A DNA stretch of 64,000 nt from Panaeolus papilionaceus. Lineage: Eukaryota; Basidiomycota; Agaricomycetes; Agaricales. Position 1 is the stretch's first letter. Each line of letters opens with the position of its first letter. A program made the position numbers and the translations under genes. Of the stretch, positions 46,330 through 59,470 are shown piece after piece. The notes below the pieces were generated by a model. It saw only the letters and a list, made by a program, of their open reading frames with translations, ran no database searches and had not been told where the DNA came from. Location: the NCBI GenBank assembly GCA_015501605.1, contig JADNRZ010000027.1:496001-560000 (forward strand), given 5' to 3'.

Positions 46330-48076
46330 ATACAGAACCCAAAATCAACACCTAAAAGGAGCCCCTGTATAGTTCCCTCAGCGGTATGCCACTAATTTCC
46401 TGGGGCTGTCTTTCGCCCTCATAACCCTCCTCCGCCCCAAACGCGGTCTCAAAGGACGGAGCGAAAGAGGTAGACGAAAGAGACGAAGACCCCCCAACAA
46501 CCTCAAGAGCACCTCTCACAGCATCCACCCACCTCTCCCAGTTCTCGACGGACCGAGAGCGTGGGGACTGTTAGATGTGGATGAAATCGCCTCTCGCACC
46601 TCTATTCACCATTGTATCCTTTTTCTCGGGTTCTCTTGTACTGGGCTCGTCCACTACGTCGCTTCCCCTGTCCCGAAGCTTAAGATTAGATGGTGGAACG
46701 TCTTTGCTTGCGTCACGGCCGCACTGAAGTGCATTCTTTCCCGCCCTCGCTCCCCTCCAACACACCTCCCCCTCCCGACTTCATTTATGTAGCGCCCAAC
46801 TACGTTCTTCGTAGTCGTGAAGATTCAGGGGGATGTGGCGGGGGTTGAGATTGTATATCTCTGTTTTTTCTCGTTCTTCTCTCGCTCCCAATTCCCCTTG
46901 TCTATTTTATTCTCGACTGAGTTTTCGTTTGTGTGTTTTCGGCTTGCGGTGGGTTGAGGAGATGGGGACGAGGACAGACGAGGGGAAGAGACAGGAGACG
47001 AGGAGGAGAAGGTGGCGGTGAGGGATGAGGACAAGTGCTTGATAGCCCGTGGATACGGGGAGGTATAAAATGCGATCGAGGGTAGTGAAGTGCCTGTACT
47101 CAACGTCAATTTAGTCAACCGTTTTCTCGATACCCTCCATATCCGGGGTCAAAATGTACCTGAAAAATATAAATGCACCTAATCCCGTATATATGAACAA
47201 ATCATGCCCAACACACGTCCTCTGTCCCTTCCCGTGGAACTGTATAAACGCGCACTTTGAAGCCGGGCATCCGCGCTACTGGGCGTATTGCCAGATGTGG
47301 ATTTGGAGAGAGGTGCTGAAGGTAGATTATATTATATTCCGTTTTACGCGATGGAGAGGTTTAGAGAGGGAGATAACAGAGGGGAGGGAGACGGAGACGA
47401 GGAAGGGAAAAGGAAGGGAAGGAAGCTAAAAATAGCCACATACGTCATTACGTGCGGGATCCGTAGTCCAACGCTTCCCTCCCTCCTCGAACAAACCCGC
47501 TCTCCACTAAACACCCTGTCCTCGCCCGTCCGGCTATACTCAAATACCGTGCCCCCGTGCTCGGGAACAGGGCAGCTGCCTGTTCCACGGTGCCGAGATC
47601 GCAGCGCGGGTGAAGGGCGCCTACGTGGATGTCTCGTGGGCCGGGAGGGGGGAGTGGAGGGGGTTATGAGGGTCCCCCAGGATTTGGAGAAGACGTGCTT
47701 GGTCACAGGAAGGGGAGGAATGGGAAGATGAGATGGAGGAAGGAGGCGAGGAGAGTTGAAAGGGTATGCAGCGGAGGCATTGGTGGTTGTGGGGCTAGGA
47801 TATGGGGAGGTACTGGCAGGCATTCACGGAGCGGAGGAAGGTGGGAGGCGTGGAGGAGCTCCATTGAGGGATCGGAGTGTGGTACTGTATGTTGCGATAG
47901 GAAGAATTGTGGTGTTGACCACGTTCTGGACGCGCATAAGCGCGTTGGTAGACGCGATGGTGATCGAGCTTGATTGGAACGCGAAGCGGAAGGGTCTTAA
48001 GGTCATTCATAACCGACCAGAGTGGATTGAATGGACAGGGGGGAATGAACGAAATAGGGTTATCACCGCTGCCCAA
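46330..48076 (-). pseudogene. D8: divergent gene relic upstream of C8 (type B form)
   Basis: From 5' to 3' on the - strand: presequence-like region (48076-47830) with 'TYSTTLRSLNGAPPRLPP'; Pro/Ser-rich stretch; 'GTVEQAAALF'-type block, here broken by a frameshift because of extra G bases near 47640; GTATGT site near 47440; Ser/Glu-rich exon (46571-46765); 'ENWERWVDAVRGAL' block (46500-46560). Diverged from D4 and D6. The function is unknown. Bases 48076-48459 are flank. Confidence 0.38.
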
Positions 48077-48459
48077 TACAACTCAGAAATAACGAATATA
48101 CCTTATAATAATTCAAATTTCAAACTAAAAAACCCCTGGTAAAAACCCCTGGGCTGCATACAGAATAAATATAGAAACAAGTCCACAGTCAACACGGTTC
48201 AACTACGACATATGATTACGATCATGGTCGGAGCATAGACATGACTATAGCTTGCGATGGACGAGTCTGTCACCTTCACCATTAACATTATATAAAGAGC
48301 GAAATGTGCCTCGCCGACGGCACGGAATGCCTGTCTAATCCTGATTTGGTCTTGAACTCACGCTTGTCTTCTTCTTCGACGCCCACCATGACTACCGCGA
48401 CGACTACTTAAACTTATTTATTTCATGCTCTAACGAAATCTCGAGTTTTAACTATTAAA

Positions 48460-51400
48460 ATGAGTCCTACAATGGATCTAGATGACGATATTGTCAGTAT
48501 GCCTATTCTCTCATCACAGTCTACACCGTTCACTTACCATTTGTTTTCTATGTCTGCATAGACTGTAACCCAACGCGCTCTCTGATCCAGGGTTAGAGGT
48601 ATCCGAGTCCGAGTCCGACTCTGATTCGGGCTCGGAATCAGGAAGCGATGAGTGTGAAGAAATGTCGACCGAAGTGGAGGGGGGGGAGAGGTAGAAGTGA
48701 GAGCACGGGAATGAGATGGAGAGTGATTTTGAGTACGTGTTTTGGTCTTTTCTCCTTTTTTTTCGTCTTCATTTTCTCTCAATTTCTCTTCCATAATATG
48801 CCATTTCCTCCCCTTACCTTTGAATTTAACTCATTCCTCACATGAAATAAAATCAACTCACTAATCCCCCCAGCCCACAGTCACCTAGTCAAAACCATCC
48901 GCCAACGCGATACATTCAACACTTCCTCCCAGGATATTTACACAAAGAGGTATCCTGTGGGGCTCCCTTCCACCACCTCTGATCCTTCCACAGCTTCTAC
49001 CTCCACCTCTGGTCCTCCTGACACTGTACCTGCTCCTGTCCCTGCTGCCAAACAACCCGGACATCAATCCCCCTCCGCCTCCCAGCATATCTATGCAACG
49101 TCCTCGGCCAGCACCAGCGAGCATTTGACACCATTGAAAGGGGGACGCAGTTGGCGCAGGGCAGAAGTGGGGAGAGGGTGTGGGAGGGGGGAGGATGATC
49201 CGGGAGTATGATGTGGTGGATGTTGGGAGGGGTAATGTCGGTGGTAGTGGGTTAAATATTGGGGGGAGGGATGGGACAAGAGACGGTGGGGAAGGAGGGG
49301 AAAGGGCAGAAGTGAAGCCGGGCTACCACCCCCTTGATTGTAATGCGCGACATCAGTTGGCTGTTGCGAGGATTAAGATAGGAGATGAGGAACAGAGAAA
49401 GGTCGGTATCTATGTCCATGTGTTTTATTATTATTTTTACTCAAATATTGAGCAGTATCACGCCTCCATCATCCTCTCATCCGACTTGGTGCTGTTCCGC
49501 GAAATTGCGGATGCGTATTTCGACAGGGAGATGTATGAGGATGTGAAGGTGATATATGAGCTTTCGGGGGTAGATTTGGCGGTGAGTATGGGATTTCTGG
49601 TTTCTTGTTCATCTCTCTCTTCCCTCTATCTGGTTTTCTTCTACCGTTACTTTTCCCTATGCAGTTTCATCTTTTATCGCTACGTTGTCCATTCCTCGTC
49701 AACACTTTCCTTTTTCTTCCTCTCCCTTTCACTCCTTTACTTCCTCGTTATTGAAGAAAGCCGAAACTGACACCCTCCTTTCTATGCTATTTAGACGAGC
49801 AGCGTATACGCTTTCTTGCAAACGCCTCCGTGTATAAAGAATATAGGCGAGTCGAGGGATACAGCAAATGTAATGAGCATGGTGAGCCTTTCAGCGTTGG
49901 GTCTGGTCTGAAATTTTTGTACGGTTTTGGTTTTATTTATAGTCTCCGTCGCGGTGTTGAGCCCTTTGAGCAACATTGATTTTCGTTGTTCTGGTTCCGC
50001 GTCTTGCTTTGAACGACGTTGCTCTCTGTATATCTTTTTTTTCGTCTATTTTTCCTAGAGTTGTATTTCGTGGCGCATAGATGGACGGTTTTTGGCAACA
50101 TTTTAAGCCCCGTTGTATTTTATTTGCAAAAACACTGATGTGTCGGTGCAATCTTGTGCTTAGCTGGTTTCAGCCATGTGGACACTCGTCTACTTTACGC
50201 ATATCGCACTCTGCTGGCATCGTTTGCGGATGACAGCTTTGCAGGGCTTTTGTCTTCTTGGTTTTGATTTGGGTCGATGTCGGGTACTTACTTTTATTGG
50301 TCTGCTGTCATATTTCTGGTTTACTCGTTTTCTCTCCTACCTTTTTTTGCTTCTGTGCATGACTACATTATCTACTCGAGATTTTGCATTTCCTGAGTTT
50401 GGCTCGCTTCTTTTTTGTATATCTGAATTTTTCGCGGTTTTCGCGGTTTACTTTACGCGTTGGATTCGCTGGGCTTAAATTGTCGCCTTCATTTGGTGAT
50501 TTTAGTTCTCGGATTTGTGTTCTTGTGGACCATTTCGCTCTCCTCCCTCCCTTATTTCTCTCTTTCTTTCATCCTCAATTCACGCCGCTAATCGCACAGT
50601 ATGCCTCGCAGACTCGACCAACAACCACGCCAAAATGAAGCTGGCGGAGATACACGAGATATTCGGCGAGACGAGGATGGCATTGAGGTCGGTGTATAAA
50701 GGTATGTTGTCCTCCTCGCTCTTTCTCTCTTTCCTTGTTTATCTTACTCATGCTCTTCACAGTCATCGATTCCCGAAAAAGCGCAAAATCAGCCCCACCA
50801 GTCCCTCTGGTACCCCCGCCCCCTGCATCACCGAAGACCCCACCACCACTTCCCTCCTCGCCGAAGACAAGTTCCTGAACGCGTCCAAAACAAAGTGGGG
50901 AGAGGCAGGTGCGAAGCCGAGGTTGACGCTGGCGCAGTTGATGTCGTTGGAGGCGGAGTAGGAGCAGGAGGTAGTCAGGGGTTGGAGGAGGTATTGTGAG
51001 GTTTGGGCGGGGATGTTGAGGAGGTTGGGGACGTAGGTGATGAAGGCGGAGGCGGAGGGGCAACAGAGAAGAGTAATGAGCGAGAGGGTGGATGATGGAA
51101 GCTGATATGTTTACAGAGTCGCAGAATCTGCTTTTGACGAGTCGGGTGCGTTGCCTTTTCAGACGTTTCCCTTTTCAAAATAACGTCGCTCATAACTAGC
51201 TGACAGATATGAATAGCAGCATGCTCCCCCGAGACGGAGCCTGACGGGAATCGGATGGCAGATCGGTTACAATTTCATGTTGGTATGTTTCTTTTTCTTT
51301 TTTGCCTCGTTTTCTCCTCTCCCTCTTCGTGCCTCTCCAATCTCGTTGCTCCCCTCCCCTTGCCCCTAATTTACACCAAAAAAATTACATGCTAACCAAA

Positions 51401-52711
51401 ATACGAACCTATACAGAATAAGACACCCTCGCCCAACGAAATACCAAGTCGGCGGGGATTGAGGCTGTTATGCAGGTACGTTGATGGATTTTTATTTTAT
51501 TTTTCGCCTCATTTGCCAGTCTCATACCCTTACTAACACACTGTTTCATAGTACTGCTTCATCTTGACAAAACGAGGGCAAGATGATGTCGCCGAAGAAA
51601 TTCTGCAGCTTGTCACAGTATCCAACGCATATCAACCACAACATCGTCAAATTTCAATCTGTATCGCATTAATCAGTACGTGCCTTCCCTTTTTTTGTCC
51701 TCTTTCCCCTCTTACTCATGCAATCCACAGCATGCAGTATTCTCGCCGAGCGCTCTGATGTCGTCGTGGAACAAGCTCACAAACTCATCATGACGCATCA
51801 ATTCAACAACGAGCCTCTTAGGATCCTCCTTGACTCTCTCCCGAGTGGACTTAAACTCACGGATAGCTTTTTCACGTCGATGTTGCGGAAGTATTTGTTT
51901 AGGGAGATGAAGCTTTCGGATATGGCGGTGAAGAACCCTTGGATTTTGAGGTGGGATGGGTTGAATAGGCGGTATGCCGCGGCTGCGACGACGTCGGATC
52001 CTGCGTGGAAGAACAAGGCTGAGGATGTGGACAAGGAGAAAGCCAATGATGAGACGCCTGCGCCAACGACGGGCGGGGGTGGGGCGACAGCGACGGCAAA
52101 TGTGGAGAGGGCACCTAGGATTCCGACAAAAAAAAATCCTGTCATCGTTGCGATACATGGACAGATCTACGTTGCTGCGAAGAGTTATCAAGGTGCCATT
52201 TGTGAGTTCTTCTCCCTCGTCTTGATTTCTTGTTACCACACATCCTAATCTACAATCCAGTCTACCTCTTACACGCCTACAACTACTACCCCACGATCCC
52301 ACGATTTACCTCTGTCTCGCCATCACCTCAATAGGGCCGGCCATGCAGCACTAATCCGACAACCGACATCACCTTGGAATGCAAGCGATGGCATTCCTGA
52401 CAAAGTACCGCAAGCTGCGGGGAACGACGACGGCAGGGGTGAGGGAGGTGGAGCGTAATTTTGCGACAACATTTCATCAGCTGGGGTTCTATTCGCATGC
52501 GGTGAAGCTTTATGTGTTGGCGTTGGCTGAACAGGCAGGGGTGAGTCACATTGTGTGTTTATTTTACTTTTGTTTCTTTGTGATGCTATTGCTCACTCAG
52601 TCTACGCGTATAGGATGAGTTTTTTTGCGAGAGAAATTGTCTTGTATTTTTGTTTTTACCTGTGCTGTACCGTTGGCCGATCGGTTGGATGGAAAGTGGT
52701 TATCTTCGTGA
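48460..52711 (+). pseudogene. TFC4: C8: TFIIIC tau131-like pseudogene, type B, best preserved C-terminus
   Basis: Blocks: ATG exon in frame (48460-48496); acidic exon with the shared one-base loss (48562-48700); 'LVKTIRQRDTF' (48887-48919); a decayed TPR; 'HPLDCNARHQLAVARIKIGD' (49325-49385); 'ADAYFDREMYEDVKVIYEL' (49508-49564); 'VCLADSTNNHAKMKLAEIHE' (50599-50660); linker (50762-50961), then a stop; 'MADRLQFHV' (51255-51284); 'TKRGQDDVAEEIL' (51564-51605); a 176-codon open exon (51718-52248) from 'ACSILAERSDVVVEQAHKLI' to 'AKSYQGAI'; a damaged 'YLLHAYNYYP' exon (52262-52420); 'EVERNFATTFHQLGFYSHAV' (52442-52502); C-terminus to the stop at 52711. Short losses in exons 2 and 'VTVFRGV' are shared with C4 and C6. 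It cannot be full length but is partly intact. Confidence 0.88.
49920..50250. other. Conserved intronic element in C8
   Basis: This is the type B version with its core at 50090-50170. Here the - strand frame that is open in the other copies is broken, and only a 72-codon frame in another register remains (49933-50151). That argues against strong protein-level constraint. Confidence 0.45.
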
Positions 52712-52799
52712 ATATAATCCTTGCTCGTTATTTTTGGTCCACATATTATTATTGCTTTTTATCTTCACCTTCCTTGTCCCAAACATTTTAATTTTCCTT

Positions 52800-52985
52800 G
52801 GCTTCTGGATAGGATCCTAGAGGAGAGAGTGCTGGATTTTAGCGTGGCTCTGCCAAGCCTTGATCTTTCCTGCCTGGACGCAGATACCACAGGCCTGCCA
52901 ACAACAAGGGTCAAGATGTCAAAGCTTCTTCCAATTATGATTCTGGAATTGCTATCAGGTGCGGCGACCTCGGGCACAAAAACCA
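52800..52985 (+). other. 3' spacer segment of unknown origin (copy 4)
   Basis: This is a shorter and diverged copy of the segment after C4 and C6. It reads 'RCGDLGH' in one frame, which keeps one cysteine of a possible knuckle. It runs into the 3' flank of G4. Confidence 0.35.
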
Positions 52986-53108
52986 ACAATATATTATCAT
53001 CAAAACAAGTATATACTGTAGTACACAATTAATCTTGAAGTTCAAACTTGGATCAATGATGTCACCAAAACACTTGATAGAGAGAGACTTACCAGTGACA
53101 GTGACTGA

Positions 53109-54518
53109 ATCCAATGCTCTGTGCTTCGAAAGCTTCTCTCTCCACCCTTTCACTTTGTTAGTTGCCCTTGCAAATATTCCACCCTTCCTTGATTTGGGGT
53201 CTGGTGTTGAGGCAACCAGTTCCGACACAGCTGGAGGGACCATTGCAGGTGCCAATGTGACTGGTTCTGGGGTTGATCTGGTGGATCCTGGGGTTGGAGA
53301 AGGGGCAGGCATTAGGGCAGCAGGATCATTGGTTGGTGCAGGTTCCAGAGTGACAAGGTGATCAACTGGGATTCCAAGCTCATGCAACTCTTCCTTGAAC
53401 TTGGTGAATAGCATTTGCACCTCTGCAAGTTGTGCAATCAAAACAACCCTGAGTCTTTCATCTGATTGCTCTGTTGCCATATGCAGCTCTGACTGAATGC
53501 TGGCTTGCTGTATTTGAAGGTTGCTGATCCGTGTTTGGAGGTCATTGTAGATGTGTGCTGCAAATGGTGTTTCTTGAAGGGGAAGATGAATTGATTGCTC
53601 GATGCTGAAAGCCTCCCCCAAGCGTTGATTATAAGCATCATCTAAAACAGTAAGAGCTGACTCCTGTGTGTTATAAAATTTGACAATGTTGGCTCCTCTG
53701 GCAATGTAATCCTAATGTGTATCATGAGTAGATAGTAAGGTTGATATTCTGAGAATGTCCTGAGAGCAACATACCTTCCAAATCTCATTACAAAGCTGGC
53801 TAAAGTTTCCTTCTGCACGTCTCCTTGTGTTTTCGTTCCAAATTAAGTCCCACATTGTAGAAACAACAGTGACTTTTTTTGCTGCTTCGGTCCCTGTCAA
53901 TGCCTCAAAAGTGCGCAGGACCTGTCTTTGGCTTCCAGGCAAATGAGGGTTATTGATAGGAGTGTGATAAAGAATGCGGAAATATATTAAATTCCTAGCG
54001 AGTATTATAGTCAGCATGTGGTTCTAAAGGAGAGACAACTGGAAATTACGGATTTGTTTGAAGCATATCTTTTAACATGGAAACTATGCTCATTGCTGAT
54101 ATCTTGCTATCAGCGAAGCCGGGCACATCCACTAAGTAAATGGGAGACCCCCTTGGCGTGACTGCATTTATAATTTGATATATTGATACAGATTGTGTGA
54201 ACCCCTCCAGCTTATCACTGGAGAGACCGAGTGAGGGGTCAGATGCGACTGCTTCTATAAACTACCCAGAAGATATTGAAGTTGACCAAAAATGGCGATC
54301 GTGATACAACTTACGCTACTCTTCCCTGACCCAGTCGGACCAAGTAGCCTATGTACAGGTGTAAGTTGAAATCTCGGCATAGTATTATTGTGCATTTACA
54401 CAAATACAATAAAACCATTAATCCCGGCAATCCCGAATTTTGAGACCCTTTCTACTGATACTGCTCCACGAACTTTGATGTTCTTGAGCTTGGTTGCAAA
54501 ATCCAGGATCGTAGACAT
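53109..54518 (-). pseudogene. G4: P-loop GTPase gene, diverged and probably broken
   Basis: Walker A lies near 54313-54345 on an otherwise conserved exon, and 'SPIYLVDVPGFADS' near 54110-54150. The 'VTVVSTMWDLIWNENT' exon (53770-54017) begins with about four extra bases and an in-frame stop before 'FRILYHTPINNPHLPGSQRQ'. The exon joint as used in G3 is therefore disturbed unless another acceptor is used. The 3' exon is long and open: 'LPLQETPFAAHIYNDLQTRI', 'LAEVQMLFTKFKEELHELG', a Pro/Thr-rich linker and 'KLSKHRALD'. The usual stop after this motif is missing, so the frame runs on through a GTAAGT donor-like site to 52935. A late splice there, as the donor suggests, may restore an ending. 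Convergent with C8. Confidence 0.7.
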
Positions 54519-54749
54519 CAGAATGAAGCAGTAGGTGGTAAGTGCGAAGGGGAGTGTTGGTAAGTTGAAGTCAAGATGGATGGATGAGCGAGAAAAGCAC
54601 AGCACACCGGATAAGGGTGCTTTTGTCTGACGTGCATGAGTCGGCCTCGTGGGGTTCTCGTGATTGGCCTTCATGCTGATTGGGCGATGATATAAATAAT
54701 CCTTAATTGAAAACCCATTAGTTACGCCCAGATACCCCATCACGAAATA

Positions 54750-55940
54750 TTAAAACCCAAAATCGACGCCGAGGTCTCCGTTCAAGTTCAAGTAGCCCCT
54801 CAATATAACCATCTCAGCACTAGGTCTCCTAGCGTCTCCCCCTCCTACTCGCCTTGCCCCTCAACCCCAACCTTCTTACCCAACACAGGGGAAGACACTC
54901 GGCCCGAACAGGAAAAAGACGGAGAGGGAGAGGGAAAAGACAAAGACCTCTCAACAACCTCAAAAGCACCCCTCACAACATCCACCCATTTCTCCCAGTT
55001 CTCAACCGACCGATTGCGCAGGACTGTTCGTTGTGGATGACATCGCCTCTTGCTTCCTACTCTCTTCAATTTCGGTGCTGCTTGTCGTGTCGAGGATTCG
55101 GGGATTGGTGTTGTCGTAAATGTCAGTATTCATCTCGTCAGATCCTCGGAGGTACGATGATTCGAATCGAAGCTCATCCCGTCCCGCCCTCGCCTCCGTC
55201 CAACATACCTCCACCCTCTCGACTCCATTTATATAGCGCCCGACTATGTTCTTCGTAGCGCGAGAATGCAGGGAGATGTGCCGGAGTTGAGATTGTATAT
55301 TGTCCCTCCTCGTCCCTTTTCTGTTTGCCTTGCTTTCGCTGCCTATTCCCTTGTCTCTAACATCGACTTCTTCTCGTCGGCTTGCGGTAGGGTGAGGAGA
55401 AAAGGATAATGAGATATGGGGGAAGAGGAGAAGAAAGGTGATGAAGAGGGATGAGTACAGGCGCTTGATAGATTGTGGACGTGGAGAGGTGTAAAATGCG
55501 ATTGAATGAGGTGATGAACTTGTTCATCATCATCGTGGAATATTAACCATGTATTCATTGATTGATTCGCGCCAACATCACAATATACGACCAGTATAAA
55601 ACGACGCACCTATTCCCGTTGAAATAAATACATCATCCCAACACACGTCCTCTCTCTTTTCCCGTAGAACTGTTTCAAGGCACACTTTGAAGGCGGACAA
55701 CGCGCGGCTAGGTGTATTGCCAGGCGTGGATTGGAGAAAGTGGTGAAGAAGGGTCTTTTGTTTCACAGGGGGTAGATACTTAGATTAGTTAAGATCTTGG
55801 TTCTGTTTGAATCGAGATAGAGAGGGGGGAGGGAGAGAAAGAGAGAACGAGAAAATAGGGGAGGTGAGGAAGAGGAAGGAAACCTAAAAATAGCTACATA
55901 CGTCATTATGCGCCGGATCCGTTCATCCAATAATTCCCCC
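54750..55940 (-). pseudogene. D9: 3' part of the divergent gene relic upstream of C9
   Basis: This is nearly identical to D5 at an offset of 26669 bases as far as about 55609. 'SVENWEKWVDVVRGAFEVV' is within 54845-55069. From about 55640 several single bases are missing relative to D5. The product is unknown. Confidence 0.38.
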
Positions 55941-56214
55941 AACCCTCTATGCTTCACATAGATATAGAAAGTAATCAACGTCTACAAAGTTCACTACAGA
56001 AATATATCATGATCATGGAGGGAGCATAGACATGACTGAGGCTTGCGATGAATGATGACTGTCGGTGATAGTGATGGGTGATGGCATCAGTGGACTGTCT
56101 ACTCCAGTTGGAATTGATCTCTTCTTCTTCCTTGACGTCCACCACCACACACACAAGATACTAATTTTATTTATTTCATGCTCTGGGCTTTTACTTGACC
56201 TGAAAAGGGGTATT

Positions 56215-59200
56215 ATGATGGACGGACATAGATATCGTCGTACGCCTCTTCTCATCACGATTCTCAATGCTCACTCGTTGTTTTTCTCCTGCATAGTTGG
56301 AACCCCAACGCTCTCTCCGATCCTGCGTCAGAGGAATCCGACTCTGACTTTTACTCGGCACTCGGAATCAGGAGTGACGAGTCTGAATCCACGAGAAAGG
56401 AGAGGAGAATGAGGCGAGGGTAGAAATTGTGTTTGGTGCTTCTGGTCTTTGCTCCTGCTTTTTTCTGTTCGTTTTCTGCCTTTCTACTCAACCTCTCTTC
56501 CACATGCTCCTTTTTCTCCCATTACCTTTAATTTACCATATCCATACATCAAATGAAATAAAACAACCCCCACTAACCTTGTCTCTCCTCTCCCTAGTCC
56601 TTGTCATTTCATCGCCTGTTCTCGCCCATTGCTCCTTGGCCCTTCGCTTTCGTTTCTCTCATCTCTTTTCTTTCATTCTCCTATATTTTCTCTCTCGTCC
56701 TCCCTTTCTCTCCTTGCCCTTTTCTGTATCTTGTCCCCCTTTTGTCGTTTGTCCTTCTTAAAGAAGCCTAAACTGATGAAACTATCAGGCCAGTCGTTGT
56801 ATGTGCTGCTGCAAACAGCAGCGAATATGAAGAATATCGACGAATTGAGGGATGCGGCGGATATTTATGAGCATGGTGAGTGTTTTGTTGTGATCATTAT
56901 ATTATGTTGGAAAAGTTGGCTTTTTCGTATTCTGTCGCTGCGTTTTGTTCGCCCTTGAGCGGGGTTGATATCTGGTGTTTGAATGACGATATTTTCGCGT
57001 CTTGCTTTGGACAGCGTTCTTTGTCTCCCGTTTTTCGTCTTTTTTTTTCTGGGTTTGTATTTTGTGATGCATGGATGGAGGGTAACAAGGTTTTAAATCC
57101 TGTTGTATTTTCTTCGCGAAAACACTGGTGTGTCAACGCGATCTTGCGTTTAGCAAATTTCCGGCTGCTGGGCCCTTCGTTTGCTTTACGCACAACGTGC
57201 TCTCCTAGCATCGTTGCAGATGACAGCTTTACACGACATACATCTTACATTCTCTCGAATTTGATTTGGTTTAGTTTGATGCAGGGCACTTTATGTTGTC
57301 TCGTGCACTTTCTCCCTTTCTCCCTCAATTCACACCGCCTACCATACCCAATTTACAGTATGTCTGGCGAACCCGATGAATAACAACACTAAAATAGAAT
57401 TAGCGGCAATATACGAGATATCGGGAGAGACGAGGAGGGCTTTGAAGTTGGTATATGAAGGCGCATTCGCCTTTTTCTCTCGCCTCCCCCTTCCTCCTGT
57501 ATTTAACCCTTCTTCCATCCACTAGTCATAGGTTCTGGAAAGAAGTGCCAAACCGACCCCACCATCCCATCCTCAGGTACCCCCGCCCCCTCAACCACCG
57601 AAGACCCAACCACTACTTCCCTCGTCGCCGAAGACAAATCCCTGAACATGTCCGAAGTCAAACCAAGTGCAGGTGTGAAACCGAGGTTGACGCCGGCACA
57701 GTGGAGGGCGTTGGGGGTGGAGAAGGAGAAGGAGGTTGCGAGGGGTGGAGGCGGCACTATGAGGTTGGGAAGCAATGTTGAAGAAGGTAGATTATGATTA
57801 GAGAGACGAGGAAACTCTTTTTGACGAGTCAGGTGAGTGACCTTTTCAGCTCCTTCCTTTTCAAAAAGCATCGCTGACGAACTTGTGATGTATATGATTA
57901 GTCTAACCCATGCGCTGGCATGTTCCCCCATAGTAGGATGACACATGGAGACGGAAGCTGACGAGGATAGGATGGCGGATCGGTTGCAGCGTGATATTGG
58001 TGGGTGGCGTTCTTTTTTCTTTTTTGCCTCCTTTGCTTCCTCTTCTTCCTCTTCGTGCCCCTCGCAACGTCGTCGTTCCTCTCCCTTTGCCCCTACTTTT
58101 ACACGAAATTACACTAGAAATTTAAATCACGTACTAACCAAAATACCCACCATTACAGAACAAGACTCGTCCGCCTCATGAAATACCAAGTCGGCAGGTG
58201 TTTACTGTGTTCAGAGGTGTTCCGTTTGATGATTGGCTGGGTTTATGCAGGTACGTTTGGCGGATGTTTTATTTCTCTTTCGCATTCTCTTCACGTCTCA
58301 TACCTATTCTAACACATCCTTCACAGTACTGCTTCATCCTGACGAACGAGGTCAATACGATGTCGCCGAGGAAATTCTGCGGCATCTCATGGTATCAAAT
58401 GTATCAAACACAAGACCATCAAAATTCAATTCGTATCGCGTTGATCAGTACGACCATCCCTTCTCTTTCTCCTCTTTCCTCTCTCACTGCACAACCCACA
58501 ACACGCAGCGTCCTCGCCGAGCAACCTAACTTCGTCGTGGAACAAGCCCGCAAACTCATCACGACGGCATCAATCCAACAACGAGCATCTCAGGATTCTT
58601 CTCGCAACCGTCGCGAGCGGGCTTAGCTCATGGATAGCTTTATTACGTCCACACTGCAGAAGCATTTATTTAGGGAGATGAAGCTTTCGGATAAGGCTGT
58701 GAAGAATCCTGGAGTACTGAGGTGGAATGGGTTGAGTAGGCAGAATGCGGGCACTGCGACTACTTCGAGTGCGGCGGGGAAAAAGAGTAATGTCGATGAC
58801 GAGGAGGATGAGACGGCTGCGCCAACGACGTTTGGGGTGGGGCAAGTGCGAGCGCGAATGTGCAGGGGGCACTAAGACCCCATCGAAAGAGCAGCCCGAC
58901 ATCGTTGTGATATATGGGCAGATTTGCATCGCTGAGAAGAGTTATAAAGTGCTACTTGTGAGTTTTCCTTGCGTTTAAATTCCTTGTTGTCCTCCATCTC
59001 TAATCCAACCCTGTTTATAATCCAGTCAACCCCCTCCACGGCTATGACTACCACCCAACAACCCGATGATCTGCCTCTGTCTTGCAATCACCTCAATAGG
59101 GCGGGCTATACCACGCCAATCCAACAAGAGGACCACCTCATTGTGCAAGCGATCCTAACAAAGTACCACAAGCTGTGGGGAGCGACGGCGGTGGGGGTAT

Positions 59201-59470
59201 GGGAGGTGGGGTGTAATTTTGGCAGAACGTTTCATCAGTTTGGTTGCATTGGCGTGGGGTGAAGTATTATGAGAAGGTGTTGGAGTTGGACGAACAGGCG
59301 GGGGTGCGTGCCTTCATTTATTCATTTTCCTCTTGGCATTTTATTCATTAACTGATGACAACCTTCTTAGGACAACCTTGTGGCAAGAGAAGCGGCTTTC
59401 ATTTTCCTGTATTTCATATTCACTGGTGCTGTACCGCTCGCTGATGCCTCATAGGAAGCGGTTATATTTG
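56215..59470 (+). pseudogene. TFC4: C9: TFIIIC tau131-like pseudogene, type A mosaic
   Basis: Blocks: ATG exon (56215-56240) with the C5 base loss; acidic exon (56298-56400) with further losses; deletion joint (56580-56600); 'LLQTAANMKNIDELRDAADI' (56805-56865); 'ELAAIYEISGETRRALKL' (57402-57454); linker (57577-57795); 'EADEDRMADRLQ' (57954-57989); 'RGQYDVAEEILRHLMVSN' (58347-58400). The sequence then changes from C5-like to C3-like: 'QTQDHQNSIRIALI', 'VLAEQPNFVVEQARKLI' (58510-58560) and the same frameshift as C3. The long exon (58630-58875) has 'FITSTLQKHLFREMKLSD' and then a frameshift. After about 59120 it is C5-like again, to the C-terminus (59470). Many one-base losses appear after 58.2 kb. 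Confidence 0.86.
56900..57280. other. Conserved intronic element in C9
   Basis: This is the type A version, the same as C5 from about 56950 on. The - strand is open for 104 codons (56897-57211) and the + strand for 167 codons (56880-57383). Confidence 0.45.

Larger units (their letters stand above)
40997..54518. repeat. Higher-order repeat unit 4 (A-B-G): C7, C8, G4
   Basis: This is a regular unit of about 13.5 kb and the most diverged of units 2-4. C7 keeps a TPR exon that other type A copies have lost. C8 keeps a full C-terminal end that C4 and C6 have lost. G4 is the most diverged GTPase copy. No large block of this unit is nearly identical to another unit, so it seems to have escaped recent homogenisation. 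Confidence 0.88.

Noticed and set aside
48460..52711. C8 as a functional full-length TFIIIC gene
   Set aside because: There is a frameshift in the acidic exon, a stop after the linker and damage in the 'AYNYYP' exon. Only parts are open.
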